DNA of 64,000 bases from Thermoleophilia bacterium (GCA_016650125.1 JAENWT010000009.1:52775-116774); one strand, 5' to 3'; counted from the stretch's first letter, positions 37,796 through 47,458 are shown. Notes: generated by a model not told the origin, from the sequence alone. Program-made: numbers and translations.

Positions 37796-39339
37796 CTGGT
37801 CAACTCCTCCACGGCGTAACGGACTCGATCTTCCGCCACGAGGCGATCGATCACGGGCTCTCCCGGCTTGGAGAGCAGTACGAAACCGACTCCCCGGGAG
37901 GTCTTCTTCTTGTCGAACTGAATCGCTTCGATCACGTCATCGACGACGACGTTCGCTTCGAGCTGGATCGGCAGGCCGTGGAACTCGCACCAGCGCCGGA
38001 CCGATTCACGCAGGTCGGGGGCGTCGGAGAGCCGCAGGGCGGCGAGCAGGCCCAGGGCGACGGCCTCGCCGTGACGGTACCGCTCATACCCGGTGGCCGA
38101 CTCGATCGCGTGACCGACGGTGTGACCGAAGTTGAGCACGGCGCGCAGGCCGGTGTCGCCCTCGTCGGCGGCGACGATGCGGCATTTGTAGCGGGCGCAG
38201 GCGTAGATCAGGTCGCCGCGGTTCAGGATCTCCCCCGGCTGGAGTTTCAGCACCTGCTGCCACAGCTCGCCACCGGCCAGCAAGGCGGTCTTCACGACTT
38301 CGGCCATGCCGGCCGTGAGTTCTGCCCCCGACAGGGTCGCGAGCGTGTCGACATCGGTGATGACCGCTGACGGCAGGTGGAAGGCGCCGACGTAATTCTT
38401 GCCTTCCGGCAGGTCCACCCCGGTCTTGCCGCCATACGCGGAATCGACCTGGGCCACGAGCGTGGTCGGCACCTGGACCACCGGGATGCCGCGCTGGTAG
38501 GTGTGGGCACAGAAACCGGCCAGGTCGCCGACGACACCGCCGCCGAGGGCGAGCATGCGGTCCTGGCGGGTCACCCCGAGCATGGCCATGCCGCGCAAAG
38601 ACTTCTCGGCCTGGGAGATGGTCTTGGCCGATTCGCCCGGTGGAACCGAAATCGAAGCTTTGATGTTGCCGAGGCGATTCGCGTAGAGCGGGCCGACCAC
38701 GTCGTCGGTGAAGACGTAAGAGTCACCGTCGCCGGGCATCACATCTCCGGCGCCGGCGAACAGCTGTGAGTCGAGCAGGCCGTTGCCGACGTAAACCGGG
38801 TATTCGCCGTTGGCGCTGGCCGCCCAGATCATCCTTGTGCCCTCCGGCAGCGTGGCGAGGGCACGGACCGGACCGAGCGCCCGGTCCCAGACCCGCCGGA
38901 CGACCGCCGGCAGCACCGCGTCAGCGACCGAGTCGTAGAGCGGCTGGCGAAAGTCGTAAAGGGCTTTGAAGTCATCCTGGTTCTGGCCCAGCGGGCGGTT
39001 GCCCGCCCGGACCCGCCGCCAGGCCGTGTCGAGCTCGACATCCAGCCAGACAACCGTGTGCTGACGGCTGGAGAGGGCTTCGCGTATCGCGGGAGTTCCG
39101 ACGGCACCTCCGCCGAGGGCGACCGCGTCGATTCCCGGCGCGCTCAATGCGGCGAGAATCGTCTGTTGCTCGAGTTCGCGGAACCTGGCCTCGCCGTGGC
39201 GCTCGAAATAGACCGAGATCGGGCAGCCGGCCTCGGCTTCGATCAGGCGGTCGGCGTCAACCGTCTTGAGTCCGTGAGCGGACAGCTCCACGAGAGCAGA
39301 AGACTTGCCCGCTCCCATGAATCCGACCAGACAGATCAT
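37792..39339 (-). CDS. aroKB: Fused shikimate kinase / 3-dehydroquinate synthase
   Basis: 515 residues. The N-terminal shikimate kinase (about 1-160) has P-loop GFMGAGKS (6-13) and VDADRLIE. The C-terminal dehydroquinate synthase (about 170-515) has LALGGGVVGDLAGFCAHTYQRG, VPTTLVAQVDSAYGGKTGVDL and the zinc-binding NFGHTVGHAIESATG...RHGEAVALG. One polypeptide thus supplies steps 2 and 5 of chorismate synthesis. The join shows no stop or frame problem. Overlaps of 4 nt with aroC and with aroQ make this a tightly coupled aro operon. Confidence 0.95.
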   Translation of the reverse strand: MICLVGFMGAGKSSALVELSAHGLKTVDADRLIEAEAGCPISVYFERHGEARFRELEQQTILAALSAPGIDAVALGGGAVGTPAIREALSSRQHTVVWLDVELDTAWRRVRAGNRPLGQNQDDFKALYDFRQPLYDSVADAVLPAVVRRVWDRALGPVRALATLPEGTRMIWAASANGEYPVYVGNGLLDSQLFAGAGDVMPGDGDSYVFTDDVVGPLYANRLGNIKASISVPPGESAKTISQAEKSLRGMAMLGVTRQDRMLALGGGVVGDLAGFCAHTYQRGIPVVQVPTTLVAQVDSAYGGKTGVDLPEGKNYVGAFHLPSAVITDVDTLATLSGAELTAGMAEVVKTALLAGGELWQQVLKLQPGEILNRGDLIYACARYKCRIVAADEGDTGLRAVLNFGHTVGHAIESATGYERYRHGEAVALGLLAALRLSDAPDLRESVRRWCEFHGLPIQLEANVVVDDVIEAIQFDKKKTSRGVGFVLLSKPGEPVIDRLVAEDRVRYAVEELTR

Positions 39340-40496
39340 CGCCAGCCGATGCGTTCCTTGTAGGCATCGATCGCTCCGATGACGTCATCGATGTGGTCGC
39401 CGCCGAACTTCTCGCGGTAGCACTTGACCAGCGCCAGGCAGATCATCGCCTCGCCGACCACGGCAGCGGCCGGGACGACGGTCGAATCGGTCCGCTCCTT
39501 GTGGGCTTTGGCCGGCTCACGGGTCGCCATGTCGACCGAGCGCAGAGGCTTGGTCATGGTCGAGATCGGCTTCAGTGCGGCCCGCACCGAGAGTGGCATG
39601 CCGTTGGTCATGCCGCCTTCGAGCCCCCCGGCGTGGTTGGTCTCGCGGTAGTAACCGCGCTCTTCCGAATAGAAGATCTCGTCGTGGGCCTCGGATCCGG
39701 GGCGGCCGGCGACGTCCCAGGCCTGTCCGATCGAAGCTCCCTTGATCGATTGGATCGAGCAGATCGCCTGGGCGAGACGGCCGTCGAGGCGGTCCTCCCA
39801 GGAGATGTGGCTGCCGAGTCCGGGAACCAGGCCGAAGACGCGAACCTCGAAGGTCCCGCCGAGGCTTTCGTTCCGCTTGCGCAGGGTGTTGATCTCTTCG
39901 ACCATCCTGGCCGAGGTATCGGGATCGAGGCAGCGGACAGGGTCGTCATCGACCCCTTCGAAGTCTTCAATGGTCAGGTCGTCTCGCTCTGGTGCCATGA
40001 TCGAAGCGATCTGGGTCACGTGGCTGCGCACGGTCACGCCGACGGCCGTCAGGAAGGCCCGGGCGATCGCGCCGGCGGCGACCCGGGCGGCGGTCTCGCG
40101 GGCGCTGGCACGTTCGAGGATCGGGCGCAGGTCGTCCTGCTTGTACTTCCACATTCCGACCAGGTCGGCGTGGCCGGGGCGCGGCAGGGTGACCGGCGGG
40201 ATCTCACCGTCGATCGGCCACGGGTTCATGCGCTCGTCCCAGTTCTTGTAGTCCCGGTTGGCGACCAGCGCCGCGATCGGTCCACCCATGGTTATCCCGT
40301 GTCGCACACCTGAGCGGATCTCGACCGTGTCCGTCTCGATCTTCATGCGGCCACCGCGGCCGTGGCCGAGCTGGCGCCGGGCCATGTCGCTGTCGAGCTT
40401 TTCGCGGTCGAGTTCCAGCCCGGCGGGCAGGCCTTCGACGATGGCCACGAGACCGGGTCCGTGCGACTCACCTGCGGTTGTGAACCGAAAACTCAT
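39336..40496 (-). CDS. aroC: Chorismate synthase
   Basis: 386 residues, FMN-dependent last step of the shikimate pathway (EPSP to chorismate). It starts MSFRFTTAGESHGPGLVAIVEGLPAG and has RRQLGHGRGGRMKIE and the late SVDMATREPAKAHKERTDSTVVPAA signature. First gene of aroC-aroKB-aroQ-pepQ. A short 52-nt region divides it from the divergent 40549 gene. Confidence 0.97.
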   Translation of the reverse strand: MSFRFTTAGESHGPGLVAIVEGLPAGLELDREKLDSDMARRQLGHGRGGRMKIETDTVEIRSGVRHGITMGGPIAALVANRDYKNWDERMNPWPIDGEIPPVTLPRPGHADLVGMWKYKQDDLRPILERASARETAARVAAGAIARAFLTAVGVTVRSHVTQIASIMAPERDDLTIEDFEGVDDDPVRCLDPDTSARMVEEINTLRKRNESLGGTFEVRVFGLVPGLGSHISWEDRLDGRLAQAICSIQSIKGASIGQAWDVAGRPGSEAHDEIFYSEERGYYRETNHAGGLEGGMTNGMPLSVRAALKPISTMTKPLRSVDMATREPAKAHKERTDSTVVPAAAVVGEAMICLALVKCYREKFGGDHIDDVIGAIDAYKERIGWR

Positions 40497-40548
40497 ACTC
40501 GCTTAGGGTATTGACAACCGCGCATCAAACGCCTTCTCCCGCAATCAA

Positions 40549-40983
40549 ATGGCCGCCCGCCGACTGATAATCGTAATGCTCGTCCTCCTCGGGATCTCGA
40601 CCGGGATCGCGATCGTCACCCCTGCGCCGAAAGACGACCCCGCGCCGGAGGAAACGCCCCCGCCCACCGGGGACACGGGAGCGACTGGTTCGACCTCCTC
40701 CGGAGACCCCGAGCCGCGCAACGCTTCTCTGGTCGAAGTCGAGGTCAATGGCAAAGACGGATCCGAGCCGGTCCGGGCCGATGCGGGCGACCGGTTGGTG
40801 CTGACGGTCGACCCCGGTCGAGGCGCGGACATAGAGATTCCCGGGCTTGGCCTGACCGGCACCGCCACCAAATACGCACCGGTGGTCTTCGACGTCCGCC
40901 TGCCGGCCGACCCGGGCAACTTCCCCGTCGTCGACTCGGATGACCGTGAGCTCGCCAGGATCGAGATCGCCGAAGCTGATTAG
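40549..40983 (+). CDS. Membrane-anchored hypothetical protein
   Basis: 144 residues. An N-terminal hydrophobic anchor (RLIIVMLVLLGISTGIAIV) is followed by a Pro/Thr/Gly linker (about 25-55) and a small beta domain. That domain resembles the cupredoxin/Ig-like extracellular modules that bind nothing obvious (SLVEVEVNGKDGSEPVRADAGDRLVLTVD). No family assigned. It is divergent from aroC, and its stop overlaps the aroE stop tail to tail. Confidence 0.65.
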   Translation: MAARRLIIVMLVLLGISTGIAIVTPAPKDDPAPEETPPPTGDTGATGSTSSGDPEPRNASLVEVEVNGKDGSEPVRADAGDRLVLTVDPGRGADIEIPGLGLTGTATKYAPVVFDVRLPADPGNFPVVDSDDRELARIEIAEAD

Positions 40984-41771
40984 CCCCTGGCGGCTTCGCG
41001 CATCACTTTGAGCGACGGATCCATGCCGGTCCAGAGGCGCAGTGAATGGGCACCCTGGCGGACCAGCACCTCAAGTCCGTCAATCGTCCTGGCACCCCCC
41101 TCGGCGGCCGCGGCGAGGATCGAGCTCGGCTGGTCGCCGTAGACCATGTCGACCACGATCTGGCCCGGAGCGAAGCCGGACGGATCGATCGGAAGGTCCT
41201 CGATTCCGCCCTCACCTCCGAGACCGGCGGCGCTGGCGTTGACGATCAGATCCACCCCGGCGATCCCTGGTGCGGCAGCAAGCGTGCCGCCCAGCGCCAT
41301 CACCAGCTCGGCCGCGCGGGTCTCGGTCCGGTTCCAGACGGCGACACGGGCACCGGCCCGGTTCAGGGCCCAGAGGACCGCCCGCCCGGCCCCGCCGGCG
41401 CCGAGCAACAGTGCCGACTTGCCGGCGACCGGTTCGTCGATCGCGTCGATCAGCCCGGGGGCGTCGGTGTTCTCGGCCGTAATCCCGGATGCGGTGAAAC
41501 TCAGAGTGTTGGCGGCGCCGATCTCACGGGCAGCGAGAGTCGCTTCATCCGCAACGATCAGCGCGGCCTGCTTGTGCGGCACGGTTACGTTGGCGCCGAC
41601 GAAGCCTTTCTCCTTCATCCCGAACACGTGGTCGGGGAAGTCCTCTGGTGCCACATCGATCGCTTCATAGGACCACTCGCCGGCGAGGCCGAGATCCGCG
41701 AGCGCCGCGTTCTGCATGGCCGGCGACCGGGAATGGGAAACCGGGTGACCGAGAACGGCGAGGCGATTCAT
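40980..41771 (-). CDS. aroE: Shikimate dehydrogenase
   Basis: 263 residues, NADPH-dependent reduction of 3-dehydroshikimate. The N-terminal substrate site is LAVLGHPVSHSRSPAMQNAA, the catalytic Lys is in NVTVPHKQAAL, and the NADP fold has LLLGAGGAGRAVLWAL. C-terminal EVLVRQGAHSLRLWTG matches the family. The ATG at 41771 is used. It lies 10 nt after mltG in the alaS-ruvX-mltG-aroE run. Confidence 0.95.
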   Translation of the reverse strand: MNRLAVLGHPVSHSRSPAMQNAALADLGLAGEWSYEAIDVAPEDFPDHVFGMKEKGFVGANVTVPHKQAALIVADEATLAAREIGAANTLSFTASGITAENTDAPGLIDAIDEPVAGKSALLLGAGGAGRAVLWALNRAGARVAVWNRTETRAAELVMALGGTLAAAPGIAGVDLIVNASAAGLGGEGGIEDLPIDPSGFAPGQIVVDMVYGDQPSSILAAAAEGGARTIDGLEVLVRQGAHSLRLWTGMDPSLKVMREAARG

Positions 41772-41781
41772 CCAGGGCCCA

Positions 41782-42978
41782 TCAGCATGAGTCCGGTGAA
41801 CCGCCGGCCTCTTCCTGGGCCTGCTGGTATTTCTCGACGTTCCGGTCGTGCTCCTCGAGCGAAGACGAGAAGGCGTGCTCGCCGCAGGTCCCGGGCTTGA
41901 CCACGTACAGCCAGACATCGGTCTTCTCCGGGTTGGCGGCGGCGTCGATCGAGTCGATGCCGGGATTGCCGATCGGGCCCGGAGGCAGGCCCTGGTTGGT
42001 ACGCGTGTTGTACGGCGAGTCGACGGCGAGGTCGGACTCGGTCAGCGGTTCGGTCCAGTTGTCAACGGCAAACCGGATGGTCGCGTCGATGAACAGCGGC
42101 TCGCCCATCTTCAGGCGGTTGTAGATCACCGCGGCGACCGTCTTCCGCTCCTTCGGGACCTGGACCTCGCGCTCGACCATCGAAGCGATCGTCAGCACGT
42201 CGTAGACGGTCAGGTTCTTCTTCCTGGCGTACTTCATGTCGACACCGGCGATGTTCTCCTTGAACGCCTCCAGCTGCTGGTCGACCAGGTCCTTGGTATC
42301 CGAGCCGGGCTTCAGCTCGTAGGTCGCCGGGAAGAGGAATCCTTCGAGGTTTTCGGCCTTGCCGTCGGCGCCATACTCGTCGGGATCCAGGATGTCGGAC
42401 TTGACCGAGTCGCCCATGTAGTCACCCGGGAGCTTCGCCGCGGCGACCACATCGGCCGTCTCCGAGCGGCTGAGTCCCTCGGGGATGGTCACCGAGATCG
42501 TCACCTTGTCCGGTTTCCTGCCGAGCTCGTCCAGGGCCGAGGAGTAGCTCATGTTCTCCTTGAAGAAGTGGTTGCCGAAGAAGAGCTTCGAGCGTTTACC
42601 GGTGACCGTTGCCTTGAGCTCGAACATCATCGCGTTCGAAACCACTCCTTCATCGACGAGCTGGTCACCGATGTCGCCGACGCTCGCGCCCTGGGGCACC
42701 TTCACGTTGAAGGGCGCACCGTCACCGTCGCCCGTGAACGGCTGGAAGAAAGCGAAGAGGAACCAGACGAACAGGATTGCGACCAGGGCCGCCGCGCCGA
42801 TTGCGATCAGGCGTCCGCGGCTGGGCCGGTGGCCCCCGCCCTCCGGCCCTTTGGCCGGCTTCGGTTTCTTGCCACCATGGCGCTTGTTGGCCCGCTCCTG
42901 GCGCCGCAGCGCGCGTTCGACCGCTTCCGGGTCATCCGGGTCGTGCATCGGCGCGTCTTCGAACCAGCGATCGGACAT
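41782..42978 (-). CDS. mltG: Endolytic murein transglycosylase MltG
   Basis: 398 residues. A cytosolic basic N-terminus is followed by one membrane helix (LIAIGAAALVAILFVWFLFAFF), an LysM-like segment (VPQGASVGDIGDQLVDEGVV) and the YceG catalytic domain. The domain shows ASMVEREVQVPKERKTVAAVIYNRL (catalytic Glu) and PYNTRTNQGLPPGPIGNPG. It cuts nascent glycan strands outside the membrane to set their length. ATG overlaps the ruvX stop by 1 nt (TGATG). Confidence 0.95.
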   Translation of the reverse strand: MSDRWFEDAPMHDPDDPEAVERALRRQERANKRHGGKKPKPAKGPEGGGHRPSRGRLIAIGAAALVAILFVWFLFAFFQPFTGDGDGAPFNVKVPQGASVGDIGDQLVDEGVVSNAMMFELKATVTGKRSKLFFGNHFFKENMSYSSALDELGRKPDKVTISVTIPEGLSRSETADVVAAAKLPGDYMGDSVKSDILDPDEYGADGKAENLEGFLFPATYELKPGSDTKDLVDQQLEAFKENIAGVDMKYARKKNLTVYDVLTIASMVEREVQVPKERKTVAAVIYNRLKMGEPLFIDATIRFAVDNWTEPLTESDLAVDSPYNTRTNQGLPPGPIGNPGIDSIDAAANPEKTDVWLYVVKPGTCGEHAFSSSLEEHDRNVEKYQQAQEEAGGSPDSC

Positions 42979-43376
42979 CAGGCCTCGTTCTCCCGGGCGC
43001 TGGCGGTCAGGTAACTCTCGAGCAGGTGGGCCGCGGCGATCGAATCCTCGGCGGCACCGGCGCCGGAAGTCCGCCTGGTCTGGGCGGCCATGCGGGTGGT
43101 GAACCGTTCGTCGTAAGTCTTGACCGGCAGCTCGGTCGCTGCGTCGAGGTCTTCGCAGAAGGTTCTGGTCAGCTCGGCCTGGCCTCCCTCCTCGCCCGAA
43201 AGCGAGACCGGCAGGCCGACCACTATGCATTCGACTTCCCGCTCGGCGGCCACGCTCAGAACCTCACTGACTTCGGGCGGCTCGATCGCGGCGATCGGCG
43301 TGGCCAGCGTGCCGGTGGCATCGGAGACCGCGCAGCCGATGCGGGCCAGGCCGTAGTCGAGCGCCAGCACTCTCAC
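42978..43376 (-). CDS. ruvX: Putative pre-16S rRNA nuclease YqgF/RuvX
   Basis: 132 residues with an RNase H-like fold: LALDYGLARIGCAVSD (first Asp), VVGLPVSLSGEEGGQ and a late Asp-containing helix (EDSIAAAHLLESYL). It is implicated in 16S rRNA 5'-end maturation or Holliday-junction metabolism. It overlaps alaS by 4 nt and mltG by 1 nt. Confidence 0.93.
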   Translation of the reverse strand: MRVLALDYGLARIGCAVSDATGTLATPIAAIEPPEVSEVLSVAAEREVECIVVGLPVSLSGEEGGQAELTRTFCEDLDAATELPVKTYDERFTTRMAAQTRRTSGAGAAEDSIAAAHLLESYLTASARENEA

Positions 43377-46000
43377 GAGCCGAGGGCCTCGAGGTGCTTG
43401 CGCGCAGCATCCAGGGCCGCGTCGAGTCCGTCCGGATTCTTGCCGCCGGCCTGCGCCATTTCGTCGCTGCCGCCACCCCCGCCACCGATCAGCGGGGCGA
43501 TCTCACCGATCAACGCGGCCGCGGAAACCTTCGAGGTGTCTTCAACGGAGAAGAGCGCGACCACGCCCACCTTGCCGCTTTCGGAATCGGCGCCGGCCAG
43601 TACCGCTCCGGCACCGGGCTTCGCGGCCTGGACCGACTTCGCCATCGCCAGGATCTGTTTCGGGTTCGCTACGGCAACCGAAGCGATGACCACCTCGACC
43701 GGGCCCACCTTCTCGACCTTCTCGCTCAGGTCGGACGCGGCGGAATCGAGCTGCCGGTCCTGCGCGGCTCTGGCGCCGCGGCCGGCCTCGGCCAGCTGCT
43801 CGCTCGCCCGGCGGGCGGCACCGACCGGGTCCCGCTTCTCGCCGAGCAGCTCACCGACCTCAGACAGTTCGTTCGAGCGCTCGCGGTACCAGTCGATCGC
43901 GTCGGGGCCGGTGATCGCCTCGATGCGGCGCACGTTGGCGGCGCTGGAGCTCTCGGAAGTGATCTTGAAGATGCCGATCTCGGACGTGTTCCTGACGTGG
44001 GTGCCACCACAGAGTTCACGCGAGACGTTCTCGACCTCGACCATACGGACCCAGTCGCCGTACTTCTCGCCGAACAGGGCCATCGCGCCGAGCTTCACGG
44101 CCTCGTCCTTCTCCATGGTCAGCCACCGCACCGGGTCGGCATCCTTGATCCAGCCGTTGACCCGGTCCTCGACCCATTCGACGTCCTCAGCCGAGAGCGA
44201 TTCACCGTGGCTGAAGTCGAAGCGCAGCTTGTCCGGCCGGACGGCCGAGCCGGCCTGGTGCACGTGGGTGCCGAGACGCTCGCGCAGCGCGGCGTGAAGC
44301 AGATGGGTGGCGGTGTGGTTGCGCATGGTGCGAAAGCGCGCGTCGCGGTCCACCACTGCCTCGACGGTCACGCCCACGTCGGGCAGGTCACCGCCGGCCG
44401 GCGGCTCAAGTTCGAGCACCTGATCGTCGCCGACGCGGATCACGTCGGTTACTTTCGCCGAGCCGCCTTCCCAGACCAACTTTCCGGAGTCGGCGACCTG
44501 GCCGCCGCCTTCGGCGTAGAACGGGCTCTCTTCCAGTTTCAGCAGGGCCACACCGCCGTCCTGGTCGAGTGCGCCCACCCCGGTCTCCGATCGCAGGTAC
44601 TCGAACCCGACGAAATCAGAATGGGGTGTCTCCGTTGCAAAATCGAGGATGCGTTCGTGGCGCTCGCCCCGGCTGCCGTCCGAAGCGCCGCTGCGGGCCC
44701 GGCGCCGCTGCGCGCCCATCAGCTCTTCGAAACCCTGATCGTCGACTTCGAGACCGCGCTCGGCGATCAGCTCCTTGGTCAGGTCGTAGGGAAATCCGTA
44801 GGTGTCATGGAGCTGGAAGGCGTCGGCGGCGGAGATCCAGGACTGCTTCTCGGCGATCGCCTTCTCGACCAGCTGGTCGAGCAGGGCCGTGCCACGATTC
44901 AGGGTCCGCCCGAAGCTTTCCTCCTCGGCCCGCACCCAGCGCTCGATCCGATCCTTCTCGGCGTGGAGCTGAGGGTGGGCATCGCCCATCATCTCGATCG
45001 TCCGGTCGGTGAAGTCGTTCAGCCAGTCGCCCTCGAAGCCGAGCACCCGGCCCTGCTGGATCGCGCGGCGCATCACCCGCCGCAGCACGTAGCCGCGGTC
45101 CTCGTTCGAAGGCACAACGCCGGCGGCGATCAGGAAGCTCATGCCGCGCGAGTGGTCGGCGACGATGCGCATCGCGCGGGTCGTCGCCTCGTCGTCGCCG
45201 TACTTCACGCCGCTGCGTTCCTCGGCGAGCTGGATCAGCGGCTGGAACAGGTCGGTCTCGTAGACCGACGGCACGTCCTGGAGGATCGCCGCCAGTCGCT
45301 CCAGGCCCATGCCGGTGTCGATGTTCCGCGCCGGAAGCGGAGTGAGCACGCCGTTCTCGTCCTGGTTGTAAGCCATGAAGACGTGGTTCCAGTATTCGAG
45401 GAAACGATCGGTGTCATCGCCGGGCAGATCGTCTTCGAAGCCGAACTCCACGCCGCGGTCGACGTACATCTCTGAACAGGGGCCGCAGGGACCGGACGGT
45501 CCGGCCTGCCAGAAGTTCTCCGATCGCGGCAGCTTCACGATGTGCTCAATCGGAACCCCGAGGCCATTCCAGATTTCGATCGCCTCCTCGTCCGGTCCGA
45601 GGCCCAGTTCTTCGTCCCCGCCGAAGACCGTGATCCAGATCTTCTCCGGATCGAAACCGAAGCCGTCGACCGAGAGCTGCCAGCCGAACGGGATGGCCTC
45701 TTCCTTGAAATACTCGCCGAAGCTGAAGTTGCCGAGCATCTCGAAGAAGGTCAGGTGGCGCAGCGTCTTGCCCACCTCTTCGATGTCCGGCGTCCGGAAG
45801 CAGGTCTGGCTCGTGGTCAGCCGCGGCGCGGGTGGCGTCTCGCGGCCGAGGAAATACGGCTTGAACGGCTGCATGCCGGCGACCGTGAGCAGAGTCGAGG
45901 TGTCGTCGGGCGCCGGGATCAGCGAGGCGGAAGCAACCCGGCGATGCCCGTTCTCCTCGAAGAAACGGAGGAACGTCTCACGTATGTCCGCAGACTTCAT
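43373..46000 (-). CDS. alaS: Alanyl-tRNA synthetase
   Basis: 875 residues. The class II catalytic domain has the motif-1 region RVASASLIPAPDDTSTLLTVAGMQPFKPYFLG. The editing domain has HTATHLLHAAL and CGGTHVRNTSEIG zinc/active-site residues. A C-Ala/DHHA1 domain carries a Gly-rich stretch (LIGGGGGGSDEMAQAGGK). Full length. It is the head gene of alaS-ruvX-mltG-aroE and lies 12 nt after mnmA. Confidence 0.97.
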   Translation of the reverse strand: MKSADIRETFLRFFEENGHRRVASASLIPAPDDTSTLLTVAGMQPFKPYFLGRETPPAPRLTTSQTCFRTPDIEEVGKTLRHLTFFEMLGNFSFGEYFKEEAIPFGWQLSVDGFGFDPEKIWITVFGGDEELGLGPDEEAIEIWNGLGVPIEHIVKLPRSENFWQAGPSGPCGPCSEMYVDRGVEFGFEDDLPGDDTDRFLEYWNHVFMAYNQDENGVLTPLPARNIDTGMGLERLAAILQDVPSVYETDLFQPLIQLAEERSGVKYGDDEATTRAMRIVADHSRGMSFLIAAGVVPSNEDRGYVLRRVMRRAIQQGRVLGFEGDWLNDFTDRTIEMMGDAHPQLHAEKDRIERWVRAEEESFGRTLNRGTALLDQLVEKAIAEKQSWISAADAFQLHDTYGFPYDLTKELIAERGLEVDDQGFEELMGAQRRRARSGASDGSRGERHERILDFATETPHSDFVGFEYLRSETGVGALDQDGGVALLKLEESPFYAEGGGQVADSGKLVWEGGSAKVTDVIRVGDDQVLELEPPAGGDLPDVGVTVEAVVDRDARFRTMRNHTATHLLHAALRERLGTHVHQAGSAVRPDKLRFDFSHGESLSAEDVEWVEDRVNGWIKDADPVRWLTMEKDEAVKLGAMALFGEKYGDWVRMVEVENVSRELCGGTHVRNTSEIGIFKITSESSSAANVRRIEAITGPDAIDWYRERSNELSEVGELLGEKRDPVGAARRASEQLAEAGRGARAAQDRQLDSAASDLSEKVEKVGPVEVVIASVAVANPKQILAMAKSVQAAKPGAGAVLAGADSESGKVGVVALFSVEDTSKVSAAALIGEIAPLIGGGGGGSDEMAQAGGKNPDGLDAALDAARKHLEALGS

Positions 46001-46012
46001 GGTCGGCAGACC

Positions 46013-47458
46013 CTACTTACTGAAGCGGGCAATCGTGGCGTGCCCGACCACCGTGTCGCCGCTCATCAGAACCGCCGCCTGACCGGGTGCCGGTCCGTCG
46101 AACGGCTCGTCCAGTTCGAGCTCGAGCGAAGCGTGCCGGCCCGCGCCGGCGGCGACCGTCGCGCGCACCGGATCCGAGCGGTAACGCAGCCGCACCCGGT
46201 CCACCGTCGCGCCGTCGCGGTGCATCACCGCACCGGTCACCGAGACCCGGTCGACGCTGAGCTCGCCCCGGTCGCCGACCGTGACCGTGTTCGCCTTCGA
46301 ATCGGTCCCGGTCACGTAGAGAGGGTGGCCCGCGGCGACACCGAGGCCCCGCCGCTGGCCGACCGTGAAGTTGTGATGACCGTCGTGCCGGCCGATTGTG
46401 ACGCCGCGCCGGTCGACCACGTTTCCCCGACGCTCACGCAAGCCGCCGTGCCGCTCGAGGAAGTCGCGCTTGTTCTGCCCGGCCAGGAAACAGAGGTCCT
46501 GGCTCTCCGGCTTCCCGGCGACCGACAGCGAGTTCCGCTCGGCGATCGCCCGAACCTCGGTCTTGGTGATCTCGGCCAGGGGAAAACTCAGGCGGCTAAT
46601 CACGTTCGGTGGCAGTGCCGCAAGCATGTAACTCTGGTCTTTGTTCGAGTCGTGGCCGGCCGCCAGCAGGGAACCTTCGCCGTCTTCGACGATGCGCGCG
46701 TAGTGGCCGGTGGCCAGATGGGTGGCGCCGAGCCGGTCCGCAAGATCGACCATCGCCGCGATCCGCACCTCTCCGTTGCAGAGAACACAGGGATTCGGGG
46801 TCACCCCCTGCCCGTAACCCTTGACGAATTCTCCGACCACCCGTTCGCGGAACTGGTCCTCGAGGTCGAGCGTGAAGTGGGGAATGCCGAGCGAATGGGT
46901 GACCGCGCGGGCTCCCAGCACCGCTTCGGGTGAGCAGCAGGCCTTGGTGCCATCGGTGTCCGGATCGGCCCAGAGCTTGACCGTCACCGCGACGACTTCC
47001 GCGCCGCGTTCACGTTCGCGCAGCGCGGCGACCGCGCTGTCCACTCCGCCCGAAACAGCGACCAGGACCCGGTTCGGGCTCGGCTCGGCCAGCTTGACGC
47101 CGGACGAAGCGGCGGCCGAGAGCGCGCGGTGAAGCGCGTCTGCCGTCAGGACCACGGCGTGGTGGCGGGCCGGGCTCAGCCCGCCCAGCTCGGCCTCGAT
47201 GTCGTCGGGGCCGATGCCCGCGGCATCGAGCACGCTGAGACCGTCGGCCATCTCACAGAGGCAGGCGCAGGCAGCCCGCGTCGCGGCGCAGCCCTCGGCG
47301 TCGAAAGTGATTGCTGCAATACGCCCGCTCTCGATCAGCGGCGAGATCCGGGCGAGGTCGCCGCAGGCGGCGCCACCGGCCGCACCCGAGAAGGATCCTT
47401 CGGCCGGCGGGCCGAGGTGTGAGTCGTCATCGACGTATTCCTGTAGCTGGGACTGCAT
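46013..47458 (-). CDS. mnmA: IscU-like domain fused to tRNA 2-thiouridine synthase MnmA
   Basis: 481 residues, about 110 more than usual. The N-terminal part (about 15-115) reads as a NifU/IscU scaffold fold: AACGD (Cys32), FDAEGCAATRAACACLCE (Cys57 plus extra Cys64, 66 and 68), and ARHHAVVLTADALHRAL where IscU normally has a third Cys after the His. From residue 130 it is MnmA: AVSGGVDS P-loop, TPNPCVLCNGEVR and ESQDLCFLAGQNK with both catalytic Cys. MnmA thiolates U34 of tRNA Glu/Gln/Lys. The ATG at 47458 is 32 bp from the divergent SDR. No cysteine desulfurase is adjacent. Confidence 0.88.
   Translation of the reverse strand: MQSQLQEYVDDDSHLGPPAEGSFSGAAGGAACGDLARISPLIESGRIAAITFDAEGCAATRAACACLCEMADGLSVLDAAGIGPDDIEAELGGLSPARHHAVVLTADALHRALSAAASSGVKLAEPSPNRVLVAVSGGVDSAVAALRERERGAEVVAVTVKLWADPDTDGTKACCSPEAVLGARAVTHSLGIPHFTLDLEDQFRERVVGEFVKGYGQGVTPNPCVLCNGEVRIAAMVDLADRLGATHLATGHYARIVEDGEGSLLAAGHDSNKDQSYMLAALPPNVISRLSFPLAEITKTEVRAIAERNSLSVAGKPESQDLCFLAGQNKRDFLERHGGLRERRGNVVDRRGVTIGRHDGHHNFTVGQRRGLGVAAGHPLYVTGTDSKANTVTVGDRGELSVDRVSVTGAVMHRDGATVDRVRLRYRSDPVRATVAAGAGRHASLELELDEPFDGPAPGQAAVLMSGDTVVGHATIARFSK

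Noticed and set aside
43394..45475. Long plus-strand frame opposite alaS
   Set aside because: Antisense to a clear alaS; no start signal.
46013..47458. MnmA thought to be inactive
   Set aside because: P-loop and both catalytic Cys motifs (NPCVLC, SQDLCF) are present.
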